In this document: positions 26,187 through 34,891 of the stretch, piece by piece
Position numbering within the stretch: position 1 is the stretch's first letter
How the letters are laid out: every line of letters begins with the position of its first letter
DNA from: Actinocorallia sp. API 0066
GTDB lineage: Bacteria; Actinomycetota; Actinomycetes; Streptosporangiales; Streptosporangiaceae
DNA: 64,000 nt
Direction of reading: 5' to 3'
Assembly (NCBI RefSeq): GCF_020991275.1
Contig: NZ_JAJLQY010000002.1
Location: forward strand, 124,001 to 188,000
The notes under the pieces: model-generated
Told to the model about the DNA's origin: nothing
What the model saw: only the letters and a program-made list of their open reading frames with translations
Databases searched by the model: none
Position numbers and translations under genes: made by a program

Positions 26187-27467
26187 GTGAGAATTTTGGA
26201 TGTGCTCGTTCAGAAATACGGCGGCACTTCTCTGCAGACGCTCGATCGCGTTCGTCATGCCGCCCTCCGCGTCAGGGAGGCACGGCGGCACGGACAGCCG
26301 GTGGTCGTGGTCGTCTCCGCCCGTGGCGGAAGGACCGATGACCTGCTGGGCCTGGCGGCCGACGTCGGGGTGGTCTCCTCGTCCCGGGAACTGGACCAGC
26401 TGCTCTCCGTGGGCGAGTGCGAGTCGGCGGCTCTCATGGCTCTGACGCTGACCGGTCTGGGAGTGCCGGCCGTCTCGCTGACCGGTCACCAGGCGGGGAT
26501 CCGGACCACGGCCCGGCCCGGCGACGCGCTGATCGCGGGAATCGGCGCCGACCGGGTGTGGGCCGCGCTGGACGGCGGCCAGGTCGCCGTCGTCACCGGG
26601 TTCCAGGGTGTTGACGAGGCCGGTGACACCGTCACTCTCGGGCGTGGTGGCTCCGATACGACGGCGGTGGCGCTCGCGGCCCGGCTGGGGGCGTCGGCAT
26701 GCGAGATCTACACCGACGTGGACGGCGTCTTCAGCGCCGATCCGCGCATCCTGCCCGCGGCTCGGTGCCTGACCCGGGTCCAGCCCGACGTCATGGCCGA
26801 GATGGCGTTCGCGGGCGCGAACGTCCTGCACAGCCGTTGTGTCGAGCTGGCCGTCATGGAGGGGGTAGAAGTGCGGGTCCGGAACGCTCTTTCGCAGGCG
26901 CAGGGGACGATCATCGCGGGCCGTCCGGGCGACCGCGAGCTGGAGACACGCCGCGCGGTCGTCGCGGTGACCCACGACACGGATGTCGTTCGGGTGCTGG
27001 TGCACTGCAGGTCCGGCCGACGAGATCTCGCTCCGGACGTGTTCGAGGTGCTGGCCGGTGCGGGCACGGTGGTGGACCTGGTGGCGAGGTCCGGGGCTTA
27101 CGAGAACGAGTTCCGGATGGGTTTCACGATCCGCCGCAGCCAGGCCGAGGCCGTGCGGGAACCGCTGCACGAGATGACCGCCTCCTTCGGCGGGGGAGTC
27201 CAGTTCGACGACGAGGTCGGCAAGGTGTCGGTGGTCGGGAGCGGCCTGCTCAGCCGCCCCGCGTACACCGCCCGGTTGATGGCGGCCCTGGCCTCGGCGG
27301 GGATTCCGACGAGCTGGATCTCCACGTCGCAGATGCGGCTGTCCGTGATCGTTCCGAGGGAACGCACCGTCGAGGCCGTCGAGGCCCTGCACCGCGAGTT
27401 CCGGCTGGACCGGGCCGAGCCGCCCGACGTCACGTCCACGGGGCCGGGTCGGTCCGCCATCGTCTGA
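26187..27467 (+). CDS. Aspartokinase
   Basis: A 426-residue aspartate kinase. QKYGGTSL at residues ~9-16 is the family signature, GRGGSDTTAVALA and EIYTDVDGVFSADPR form the nucleotide and substrate site, and tandem ACT-like domains fill the C-terminal ~150 residues. It phosphorylates aspartate toward aspartate 4-semialdehyde. Next to griI/griH homologues it is a dedicated supply enzyme for 3-amino-4-hydroxybenzoate, probably with altered feedback control (inference). GTG 26187 after GGGAAGGG is preferred, giving the usual short N-terminus. No semialdehyde dehydrogenase gene is present in the window. Confidence 0.92.
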   Translation: MRILDVLVQKYGGTSLQTLDRVRHAALRVREARRHGQPVVVVVSARGGRTDDLLGLAADVGVVSSSRELDQLLSVGECESAALMALTLTGLGVPAVSLTGHQAGIRTTARPGDALIAGIGADRVWAALDGGQVAVVTGFQGVDEAGDTVTLGRGGSDTTAVALAARLGASACEIYTDVDGVFSADPRILPAARCLTRVQPDVMAEMAFAGANVLHSRCVELAVMEGVEVRVRNALSQAQGTIIAGRPGDRELETRRAVVAVTHDTDVVRVLVHCRSGRRDLAPDVFEVLAGAGTVVDLVARSGAYENEFRMGFTIRRSQAEAVREPLHEMTASFGGGVQFDDEVGKVSVVGSGLLSRPAYTARLMAALASAGIPTSWISTSQMRLSVIVPRERTVEAVEALHREFRLDRAEPPDVTSTGPGRSAIV

Positions 27468-27481
27468 GAGAGGCAGGAATC

Positions 27482-28315
27482 TTGGCCGTACACGCCGTAC
27501 ACAACGTCTCGTTCGCCCGGGGACTTCGCCTGCACCGCCTGTTCCGGCACGAGGACGGGCGCCTGCTCGTCGTGCCGCTCGACCACTCCGTGGCGGACGG
27601 CCCGCTGGTCCGCGGCGACCTGAATCCGCTGCTCGGCGAGCTGGCCGGCACCGGCGTCGACGCCGTCGTCCTGCACAAGGGGCGGCTTCGGCACATCGAC
27701 CACCGCTGGTTCGGCGACATGGCGTTGATCGTTCATCTGAGTGCGAGCACCAGGCACGCCTCGGACCCCGACGCGAAGTACCTGGTCGGGTATGTCGAGG
27801 AGGCGCTGCGCTTGGGCGCCGACGCGGTCAGCGTGCACGTCAACGTGGGATCCCGTGCGGAGGCCCGGCAGATCGCGGACCTCGCGGTCGTCGCGGGGGA
27901 GTGCGACCGCTGGAACATGCCGCTGCTGGCCATGATGTACGTCCGTGGACCGAGGATCGGCGACTCGCGGGCACCCGAGCTGGTGGCGCACGCCGCGTCG
28001 CTGGCGGCCGATCTCGGAGCCGACATCGTGAAGACGGACTACGCCGGCACCCCCGAGCGGATGGCAGACGTGGTCAGGACCTGCCCGATCCCCGTCATCG
28101 TGGCCGGCGGGTCGCGGCTGGCCGAGCCCGAAGCCGTCCTGGCCTATGTGTCCGACGCGCTGCGCGGCGGCGTGGCCGGAGTGGCCATGGGGCGGAACGT
28201 CTTCCAGGCCGACCAACCCGGCCGGATGGCGGCCGCCGTCGCCCGTCTGGTCCATGAAGCGCCGCGCGTTCCGGAGGGGAACGGCGCGGAGAACCACCTC
28301 ATCCTCGCCCCCTGA
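27482..28315 (+). CDS. griI: GriI-like aldolase (aspartate semialdehyde + C3 phosphate)
   Basis: A 277-residue class I aldolase of the archaeal DhnA type. VPLDHSVADGP near residue 35, a Schiff-base Lys in ADIVKTDYAGTP and the phosphate loop VAGGSR are visible. GriI of the grixazone pathway condenses aspartate 4-semialdehyde with dihydroxyacetone phosphate; the order aspartokinase-GriI-GriH here supports the same role over the archaeal ADH synthase reaction. The start is TTG 27482 after GAGAGAGGCAGGA. Confidence 0.9.
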   Translation: MAVHAVHNVSFARGLRLHRLFRHEDGRLLVVPLDHSVADGPLVRGDLNPLLGELAGTGVDAVVLHKGRLRHIDHRWFGDMALIVHLSASTRHASDPDAKYLVGYVEEALRLGADAVSVHVNVGSRAEARQIADLAVVAGECDRWNMPLLAMMYVRGPRIGDSRAPELVAHAASLAADLGADIVKTDYAGTPERMADVVRTCPIPVIVAGGSRLAEPEAVLAYVSDALRGGVAGVAMGRNVFQADQPGRMAAAVARLVHEAPRVPEGNGAENHLILAP

Positions 28316-28347
28316 GAATCCATCGGCCTTCCCTGGAGGAGACAACC

Positions 28348-29451
28348 GTGAAGCTGTGCTGGCTGGACATCCGTGACCTCGGCGGAGCCAAGGAAGCCAT
28401 CATCGAGGAGGCCGTCCACCAGCGGGTGGACGCCATCGTCGCCGCCGACCCCGCCGACCTGCAGACCCTTCCCCCGACCGTGAGGAAGGTGCTCTTCCTG
28501 CTCGGTCGGCCGCTGCCGGAGAAGCTGACGCCCGCCGACCTGGTCATCGTCGATCCGGTCGCGCACGGAGAGCCCGCCGAGCTGGCGGCGCGGTTCCCCG
28601 ACGTGGAGTTCGGCCGGTACGTCGAGATCGTGGACGCGGACACCCTTGAGGACGCCTGCCGCGCGGCCCGTTACGACAGGTGGAGCCTGCTGTACTTCCG
28701 TGACCCCACCAAGATCCCGCTGGAGATCGTGCTGGCCGCCGCCGCAGGCGCGACCGGCGGCATCGTCACCCAGGTGGCCGACGTCGAGGAGGCGGAGATC
28801 GTCTTCGGTGTGCTGGAGCACGGTTCCGACGGCGTGATGCTCGCGCCGCGGGTCGTGGGCGACGCCACCGAGCTGAAGGCCGCCGCGGTCAGTGAGACCG
28901 CTGACCTGTCCCTGGTGGAGTTGGAGGTCACCGGGATCCGTCGGGTGGGGATGGGCGAGCGCGTCTGCGTCGACACCTGCACGAACCTCCGCCTGGACGA
29001 GGGCATCCTGGTCGGCTCGCACTCCCAGGGCATGATCCTCTGCTGTAGCGAAACCCACCCGCTGCCGTACATGCCGACCCGGCCGTTCCGGGTCAACGCC
29101 GGCGCCCTGCACTCCTACACGCTGTCGGCCAACGGCCGCACCAACTACCTCAGCGAGCTGCACTCCGGCGGCAAGGTACTCGCCGTCGACGCGTCGGGCC
29201 GCGCGCGGGTGGTCGCCGTCGGCCGGGCGAAGATCGAGACGCGGCCGCTGCTCGCGATCGACGCGGTCGCGCCCTCGGGCGTGCCGGTCAACCTCATCGT
29301 GCAGGACGACTGGCACGTGCGGCTGCTCGGCCCCGGCGGGACCGTGCTCAACGTCACCGAGCTCGAACCGGGCACCAAGGTCCTGGGATACCTGCCGGTC
29401 GAGCAGCGGCACGTCGGCTATCCCATCGACGAGTTCTGCATCGAGAAGTAA
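28348..29451 (+). CDS. griH: GriH-like cyclase, 3-dehydroquinate synthase II family (3-amino-4-hydroxybenzoate formation)
   Basis: A 367-residue protein of the archaeal-type dehydroquinate synthase (DHQS II) family, recognised from KLCWLDIRDLGG at the start, EIVLAAAAGATGGIV in the middle and GERVCVDTCTNL plus VGSHSQGMILC later. In grixazone biosynthesis GriH converts the GriI product to 3-amino-4-hydroxybenzoate. Start ATG-like GTG 28348 follows CTGGAGGAG. It lies 32 bases after griI. Confidence 0.9.
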   Translation: MKLCWLDIRDLGGAKEAIIEEAVHQRVDAIVAADPADLQTLPPTVRKVLFLLGRPLPEKLTPADLVIVDPVAHGEPAELAARFPDVEFGRYVEIVDADTLEDACRAARYDRWSLLYFRDPTKIPLEIVLAAAAGATGGIVTQVADVEEAEIVFGVLEHGSDGVMLAPRVVGDATELKAAAVSETADLSLVELEVTGIRRVGMGERVCVDTCTNLRLDEGILVGSHSQGMILCCSETHPLPYMPTRPFRVNAGALHSYTLSANGRTNYLSELHSGGKVLAVDASGRARVVAVGRAKIETRPLLAIDAVAPSGVPVNLIVQDDWHVRLLGPGGTVLNVTELEPGTKVLGYLPVEQRHVGYPIDEFCIEK

Positions 29452-29473
29452 TCCGCAGGCGGAGCGGTACGCG

Positions 29474-29501
29474 CGGGCGGTCCTGTCATCGGGGCCGCCC
29501 G
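29474..29501 (+). terminator. Hairpin after griH
   Basis: CGGGCGGTCC and GGGCCGCCCG can form a 10-bp stem with one T-G pair and an 8-base loop, 22 bases after griH. It may end or reduce transcription before the SDR gene. Confidence 0.5.
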
Positions 29502-29572
29502 TCCCGCTCTCGGCGACACGACCGGCTGAGGGAGCACGCGCCCCTCGGCCTCTTCGAAGGAGGAGCACCTCA

Positions 29573-30274
29573 ATGTCCGATCGCACCCAGATCGTGGTCA
29601 TCGGCGGAACGTCGGGGATCGGGCGGCACTTCGCCCGGACGTTCGCGGACCGGGGCGACGACGTCGTCGTCACGGGCCGGGACGCGGCGCGGACCAAGGC
29701 CGTCGCCGACGAGATCGGAGGACGGACCCGCGGTCTCGCACTGGACCTGTCCGACCCGGACGCGATCGGCGGCGCACTGGAGGACGTGGAACACGTCGAC
29801 TGGCTGGTCCTGTCGGCCCTGGACCGAGACCACAACACGGTCCGCGACTACCGCCCGGCGGACGCGGTACGCCTGCTCACCGTCAAGTTGGTCGGCTACA
29901 CCGAGGTCCTGCACCGTCTCGCCCCGAAGATGACCGGCGAGAGCGCGGCGGTCCTGATCGGGGGTCTGGCCAGCCACCGGCCCTATCCGGGTTCGACCAC
30001 CGTCACGACCGCGAACGGCGGCGTCAGCGCGCTGGTCCGGACGCTGGCCCTGGAACTCGCCCCCATCCGGATCAGCGCCCTGCACCCGAGTATCGTCGCC
30101 GACACCCCGTTCTGGAGTGACAAGCCCGCCGCCCGTGACGCGGCGGAGAAACGCGCGCTCACCGGGCGCCCGGTGACCATGCGGGACTGTACGGAGGCGA
30201 TCGAGTTCCTGCTGCGGAACCGCGCCGTCAACGGGGTCAACCTCAACATCGACGGCGGAGAGGTGCTCATGTGA
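29573..30274 (+). CDS. SDR-fold protein lacking the YxxxK catalytic pair
   Basis: A 233-residue short-chain dehydrogenase-like protein. The cofactor loop GGTSGIG and the C-terminal NGVNLNIDGGE are typical. The region that normally holds YxxxK reads VTTAN (PGSTTVTTANGGVSALV), so both the catalytic Tyr and Lys are missing, and the Ser of the triad is not evident. It may bind a nucleotide or act by another mechanism. ATG 29573 follows AAGGAGGAG. Its 3' end overlaps the convergent DUF6081 gene by 8 bases. Confidence 0.8.
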   Translation: MSDRTQIVVIGGTSGIGRHFARTFADRGDDVVVTGRDAARTKAVADEIGGRTRGLALDLSDPDAIGGALEDVEHVDWLVLSALDRDHNTVRDYRPADAVRLLTVKLVGYTEVLHRLAPKMTGESAAVLIGGLASHRPYPGSTTVTTANGGVSALVRTLALELAPIRISALHPSIVADTPFWSDKPAARDAAEKRALTGRPVTMRDCTEAIEFLLRNRAVNGVNLNIDGGEVLM

Positions 30275-31007
30275 CGTCGGTCGTGACCCGCCACGGCCCC
30301 CAACGGCCGGTCGCGCCCTGCCCGTGCTCCCGCTGCGCGCGAGCGTAGCGGGAGAGGTCCCGGGCCGAGAACAGGGCCATGCCCGCGGTGAAGCCCCTCA
30401 CCGGTACCGGGAGCCGGGTCCAGTAGGCGAGTCGACCGTCCACGTGGAACTCCACGTGCGACGTTTCGGCCCGGTAGCTGATGGCGTAGCCGTGCTCGTG
30501 CCCCGGCTCGGTGGGTACGTCCAGGACCACCCGGTGGAGGTAATGGTCGGCTGGGCGGGTCACGCCGGGGAGCACCAGGCGTTCGACGACCGCGTAGACG
30601 GTGTCGTTGGTCGCGGCGGCGTTGAGGACGACGCCGGTCTCCAGGTCGAAGAGGTTGACCGTGCCGAAGGCGTCGAGCAGGTTGTAGGGGATCTGCTCGT
30701 AGGTCCGCACCGCCATGTCGACTTCGAACGTGAGCAGGCCCGCGTCCGGCACCGCGAAACGGTGCACGGACCGGTACATCTGTTTGGCGTTGTTCTGCCT
30801 CGGGTCCGTGTCGTGGAACCGGGTGAACGGGTTGACGGTCAACTCGAGGCTTCCGTTCCCGGTACGCACGCGCGCGTTGCGGTCCCGGTACTGATGCGTC
30901 TCGCCGTCAGCTCCCGCGATCGACATGATCCTCCAGCGGGCGGGATCGATCTCGCCGCCCGTGAAGTCGTCGTAGGTCCAGGGGCTGGTCTGTAGTGCCG
31001 ACCTCAT
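30267..31007 (-). CDS. DUF6081-like protein
   Basis: A 246-residue cytosolic protein with a beta-rich, concanavalin-like look (repeated FTRFHD, FEVDMAV, VEFHVDGRLAYW phrases) of the type often found beside actinomycete biosynthetic genes. No catalytic motif can be named. It is convergent with the SDR gene and divergent from the symporter operon, with a strong dyad (31030-31067) in the shared promoter gap. Function is unknown. Confidence 0.65.
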   Translation of the reverse strand: MRSALQTSPWTYDDFTGGEIDPARWRIMSIAGADGETHQYRDRNARVRTGNGSLELTVNPFTRFHDTDPRQNNAKQMYRSVHRFAVPDAGLLTFEVDMAVRTYEQIPYNLLDAFGTVNLFDLETGVVLNAAATNDTVYAVVERLVLPGVTRPADHYLHRVVLDVPTEPGHEHGYAISYRAETSHVEFHVDGRLAYWTRLPVPVRGFTAGMALFSARDLSRYARAQREHGQGATGRWGPWRVTTDVT

Positions 31008-31029
31008 GGAGCCACCATCAACGCTGCCG

Positions 31030-31067
31030 GGAACCCTGCGAATCGCACGTTCACGCGATTCGGTTCC
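31030..31067. promoter_or_regulatory. Nested inverted repeat in a divergent promoter gap
   Basis: GGAACC...GGTTCC as outer arms and CGAATCG...CGATTCG as inner arms share one axis of symmetry within a base or two, around a 10-base centre. Located 23 bases before the DUF6081 gene and 120 bases before the DUF485 gene. Best read as an operator. It does not match the CTAC/GTAG dyad. Confidence 0.5.
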
Positions 31068-31186
31068 GCGGGGTCACGCCATTTCCCCATGCACGCCGGA
31101 TATCCCGTGAATGGGTGAGGCCCCCGCGTGCCGCGGTAATCGAGACTGTCGACGTACTGACCTGATTGTCGGATAGGGGAGGTGTC

Positions 31187-31522
31187 ATGGGGCACATGGA
31201 CTCGGCAGTGGCCGACGACCGTTATGTGGCGGAGTACGAGAGCGCCCGGTTCCAGGCCTTGCGACGGAGATCGAATGCCTTCATCGCGGGGGCGAGCATC
31301 GTCTTCTACGGGTGGTGGTTCGTCGGCATCGCGCTCGCGGCCTTCGCGCCCGGTGTCTTCCGCACGGAGCTCGGCGGGCCGTTCAACGTGGGCCTGCTGT
31401 TCCTGCTCCTGTCGTTCGTCCTGGTCGTGGCGGTCACCGTGGCCTACCTGAGGTTCGCCAGCAGCAGGCTCGACCCGGCCAGTGAGCAGATCCGGGTGGA
31501 ACTGGAAGGGGGCACTCGATGA
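31187..31522 (+). CDS. DUF485 inner-membrane protein
   Basis: A 111-residue protein with two transmembrane helices (~28-55 and ~68-92), matching the DUF485 proteins normally encoded just before cation/acetate symporters. ATG 31187 follows GGGGAGG. Its stop overlaps the symporter start, so the two are coupled. Confidence 0.88.
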   Translation: MGHMDSAVADDRYVAEYESARFQALRRRSNAFIAGASIVFYGWWFVGIALAAFAPGVFRTELGGPFNVGLLFLLLSFVLVVAVTVAYLRFASSRLDPASEQIRVELEGGTR

Positions 31523-33216
31523 TCGTCGCGCTCGCGGCCCCGCCGCCGCCTCCGGTGGACAACACGTGGGCGGCGCCCACGATCGCGACGGGGATCGTAC
31601 TCGTTCTCGCGGTCGTGGCGTTCGGTCTCGTCATCTCCTCGCGCAGCGCCGTGCGCGACCGGGACGACTTCCTCCTCGCCGGCCAGAAGCTCGGTGTCGG
31701 TCAGAACGCCCTCGCACACGTCGCCGGCGGTCTCATGTACTCGACCGTGATCATCATCACCGGTCACGTGGCGCTGAACGGCTTCGACGCCGTCCTCCTG
31801 CTCACGGCGTTCGTGATGTCCACGGTGCTCGCGGTGCTGATCTACGCGTCGCCGATGCGCAACGTGGGAGGCCACACGATCGGCGACCTGTTCGCGTTGC
31901 GCGCCGACGAGCGTCAGGCGCGGATCGCGTCGGCGGTCATCACCCTGTTGATCTACACCATGTTCATGATCATCGCGATCGCGTCGGTGGGCTTCGTCGC
32001 CAGCCGCATGTTCACCACCAGCTCCACGGTGAACGTGCCGGTCGTGGTGACCGTGGTCCTGATCGTCGGCCTGGCGGCCATCGGCATGGTGTACCTGGGC
32101 GGCATGCCGGGCATCACGCGCGTGCTCGTGCTCAAGGTGGGCCTGATGATCGCCTTCATCGCCGTCCTGACCATCGCGATCCTGGCGAAGTACAAGCTGA
32201 ACATCGCCGATCTGCTCACCGACGCCGAAGCGAAAGCGGTCCCGAACCCGCGTGGGGAACTGCTGGAGACCGGCCGCCTGTTCGGTGACGGCGCCACCGT
32301 CAACTCGGGGCAGGACCCGTGGGTGCACCTGTCGAAGGCGTTCTCCATCGCGGTCGGGTCCATCGGGATGCCGTTCCTCTTCATGCGCTTCTACATGGCG
32401 CGGAACGGACGTGCCGCGCGTCAGACGGCCGGCTGGGCCGCGCTGCTCACCGTCGGGTTCTGGGCCTGCATGATCATCGTGGGTATCGGCGCCGTCGCGA
32501 TCCTCGGCAGGGACGCCATCGGCCAGATCGCGGCCCACCGCGACATCACCCTGCCCAAGATCGCGGACGAGCTCGGCGGCGCATGGGCCGCCGGCGCACT
32601 CGGCGCGATCGCCCTCCTGTCGGTCGGCGCCATCTTCGCAGTCCTGCTGCTCAACGCGGTGCTGTCCTTCACCCAGGACATCCGTGCGGCGCGTGGCCGG
32701 CCGGAGGACCCGGCCGCGGAGCTGAAGGACATCCGGCGCTACGTGCTCATCATCGGATTCGGCTCCCTCATCGTGGGGATGGCGATGATGACCCAGCTCA
32801 CGCACATCTTCATCCCGACATCGATCGACATCGGAGGTGCCTGCATCCTGCCCGCGGTCGTCTACTCGCTGTTCTGGCGGCGCTTCAACACCAGAGGGCT
32901 CATGTGGACGATCTACGGCGGGCTCGGCGTGACCCTCTTCATGGTCGTGTTCTCGAACGGTGTGTCGGGTGACCCCACCGCCATCTTCCCGGACGCCGAC
33001 TTCAAGTTCGTCGACTTCGAACCCGGTCTGCTCGGCACTCCGCTCGGCTTCCTGTTCGGCTATCTCGGCAGCGTCACCAGTGGTGAGCGCAACGACGCTG
33101 CCTTCGCCCAGATGCAGGTGCGCGCGCTCACCGGCGCGGCCGTTCCGTCGGGGAAGGGCACGGTCGCCCGGGACGCGGACGGCGATTTCGACAGGGCTCC
33201 CAGCGAAGCGCGCTGA
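31519..33216 (+). CDS. Sodium:solute symporter, ActP-like (acetate/short-chain acid uptake)
   Basis: A 565-residue, ~13-helix transporter of the SSS family. DFLLAGQKLGVGQNALAH with the following glycine-rich helix and the core GSIGMPFLFMRFYM phrase fit cation/acetate symporters. It imports acetate or a related monocarboxylate with a cation. Lying inside the cluster it could feed acetyl-CoA to the mevalonate pathway, or take up another carboxylate; both are inferences. It overlaps DUF485 by ATGA. Confidence 0.88.
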   Translation: MIVALAAPPPPPVDNTWAAPTIATGIVLVLAVVAFGLVISSRSAVRDRDDFLLAGQKLGVGQNALAHVAGGLMYSTVIIITGHVALNGFDAVLLLTAFVMSTVLAVLIYASPMRNVGGHTIGDLFALRADERQARIASAVITLLIYTMFMIIAIASVGFVASRMFTTSSTVNVPVVVTVVLIVGLAAIGMVYLGGMPGITRVLVLKVGLMIAFIAVLTIAILAKYKLNIADLLTDAEAKAVPNPRGELLETGRLFGDGATVNSGQDPWVHLSKAFSIAVGSIGMPFLFMRFYMARNGRAARQTAGWAALLTVGFWACMIIVGIGAVAILGRDAIGQIAAHRDITLPKIADELGGAWAAGALGAIALLSVGAIFAVLLLNAVLSFTQDIRAARGRPEDPAAELKDIRRYVLIIGFGSLIVGMAMMTQLTHIFIPTSIDIGGACILPAVVYSLFWRRFNTRGLMWTIYGGLGVTLFMVVFSNGVSGDPTAIFPDADFKFVDFEPGLLGTPLGFLFGYLGSVTSGERNDAAFAQMQVRALTGAAVPSGKGTVARDADGDFDRAPSEAR

Positions 33217-33289
33217 GCAGCGCTCAAGGTGAACGATCGTGACCGTGTGGGGCGGCCGAGCCGCCCCACACCCCCTTGGGAGGGGCAAC

Positions 33290-34891
33290 GTGGAGGCAGT
33301 TCTCGTCGTGGGCGCGGGCCCGGTCGGTATGGTCACGGCGCTGGCGCTCGCCGGCCACGGCATCCGCAGCGTGCTCGTCGACCAGGGTTCTGAGACGTCG
33401 GTCCATCCGAAACTGGACTACGTCAACGCCCGGAGCATGGAGTTCTTCCGGCGGTTGGGCGTCGCCGACGACGTCCGCGCAGCCGGTGTCGGCCCGGAGC
33501 ACCGGGCTGACGTGATCTGGTCGACGGGCCTGGCCGGCGAGCCGGTCACCGTCTGGGACCTTCCCTCGGTGGCGGAGGAACGGCGGCGCATCGTCGAGCG
33601 GAACGACGGAACCCAGCCGGCCGTGCCCGGCCAGCGAATCTCCCAGATCGAGCTGGAACCGGTCCTGCGGGCCCACTGCCGGAACGAACCGCTCATCGAT
33701 CTGCGATGCGGCCTTCGGTTGGAGTCCCTCACCCAGGACGACGACACGGTGACCAGCCACCTGGTGGAGGTGATGACCGACGACCGGGTCGCGCTCCGCT
33801 CCCGGTACGTGATCGGCTGCGACGGCGCGTCGAGCCGGGTCCGTGCGGCCGTGGGCATCGGCGAGGAGGGATTCGATGTTGCCGGGCTGCCGGGCGCCTT
33901 CATGATCCATTTCAGGAGTCGCGACCTGGCGGGCCTGCACCGGCACGGGCGGTTCTGGCACTACTTCGCCTTTCGGTACGTCATCATCGCCCAGGACGAG
34001 GTGGACACCTGGACGGTGCACGTCAACGGCACGGATCCGGCCGAGTTCGACACTCCGCCGACGGACCCGGCGGCATTCCTGCGGGAGACGGTGGCCGCCG
34101 ACATCAAGATCGACAAGGTGTTGCTGACCTCGCGCTGGCGGCCCGGATTCATGATCGCGGAACGTTACCGCTCCGGCCGGGTCCTCCTCGCCGGAGACGC
34201 CGCGCACCGGATGTTCCCGACCGGGGCGTACGGGATGAACACGGGAATCGGCGACGCGATCGACGCGGCCTGGAAGGTGGCCGCGCTCGTCCGGGGCTTC
34301 GGCGGGACCGGTCTCCTCGACAGTTACGACGCCGAACGCCGTCCGGTGGGCCTGCGCAACACGCACACCTCCCACCGGCATCTCAACGTGCACCTTGAGG
34401 CCGGAAGGCTGCTCCGCGACGGCGCGCCACCGGAAGCCGTCGCCTCGTTCCTCGACGCCAGGCGAGGCGAGAACGAGTATCGAGGGATCGAACTGGGTTA
34501 CCGCTACGGCGACTCACCCGTCATCTGCCGGGAGGACTCCCCCGAACCGTCGTGGTCTCCCCGGAGATACACGCCGACCACGTGGCCGGGGAGCCGCCCG
34601 CCCAGCCTGCTCCTGCGAGACGGCAGGCAGATGTACGACGGTTTCGGCCCGTTCTTCACGCTTGTCGACTTCGTCGGCGACGGCAGCGCGGCCCCGCTCC
34701 TGGACGAGGCGGCGGCTCAGGGGCTGCCCGTGCACCACACCGTGGTAGATGACTCCCATGCCCGGGAGCTGTGGGAGCGGGACCTCGTGCTACTCAGGCC
34801 GGACCAGCATGTCGCCTGGCGCGGAAACGAGCCCCCTTCGGATCCCGCCGCGGTGGTACGACGGGTGCGCGGTGTGGGCGACCAGCGATGA
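33290..34891 (+). CDS. FAD-dependent aromatic monooxygenase, MhpA/PheA type
   Basis: A 533-residue flavin monooxygenase. GAGPVGM at the N-terminus, GCDGASSRVR near 180 and GDAAHRMFPTGAYGMNTGIG near 300 define FAD binding, and a thioredoxin-like C-terminal extension fits the phenol hydroxylase subgroup. It hydroxylates an aromatic ring with NAD(P)H and oxygen. With the 7065 enzyme it provides the two oxidations expected on the aminophenol ring. GTG 33290 follows GGGAGGGG; upstream GTG 33239 is less likely. It overlaps the DAHP synthase start. Confidence 0.88.
   Translation: MEAVLVVGAGPVGMVTALALAGHGIRSVLVDQGSETSVHPKLDYVNARSMEFFRRLGVADDVRAAGVGPEHRADVIWSTGLAGEPVTVWDLPSVAEERRRIVERNDGTQPAVPGQRISQIELEPVLRAHCRNEPLIDLRCGLRLESLTQDDDTVTSHLVEVMTDDRVALRSRYVIGCDGASSRVRAAVGIGEEGFDVAGLPGAFMIHFRSRDLAGLHRHGRFWHYFAFRYVIIAQDEVDTWTVHVNGTDPAEFDTPPTDPAAFLRETVAADIKIDKVLLTSRWRPGFMIAERYRSGRVLLAGDAAHRMFPTGAYGMNTGIGDAIDAAWKVAALVRGFGGTGLLDSYDAERRPVGLRNTHTSHRHLNVHLEAGRLLRDGAPPEAVASFLDARRGENEYRGIELGYRYGDSPVICREDSPEPSWSPRRYTPTTWPGSRPPSLLLRDGRQMYDGFGPFFTLVDFVGDGSAAPLLDEAAAQGLPVHHTVVDDSHARELWERDLVLLRPDQHVAWRGNEPPSDPAAVVRRVRGVGDQR

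Noticed and set aside
26187-29451. Aminoshikimate pathway to 3-amino-5-hydroxybenzoate (ansamycin starter)
   Set aside because: The dehydroquinate synthase is of the type II (archaeal/GriH) family and is paired with a DhnA-type aldolase and aspartokinase. No AHBA synthase or aminotransferase is present.
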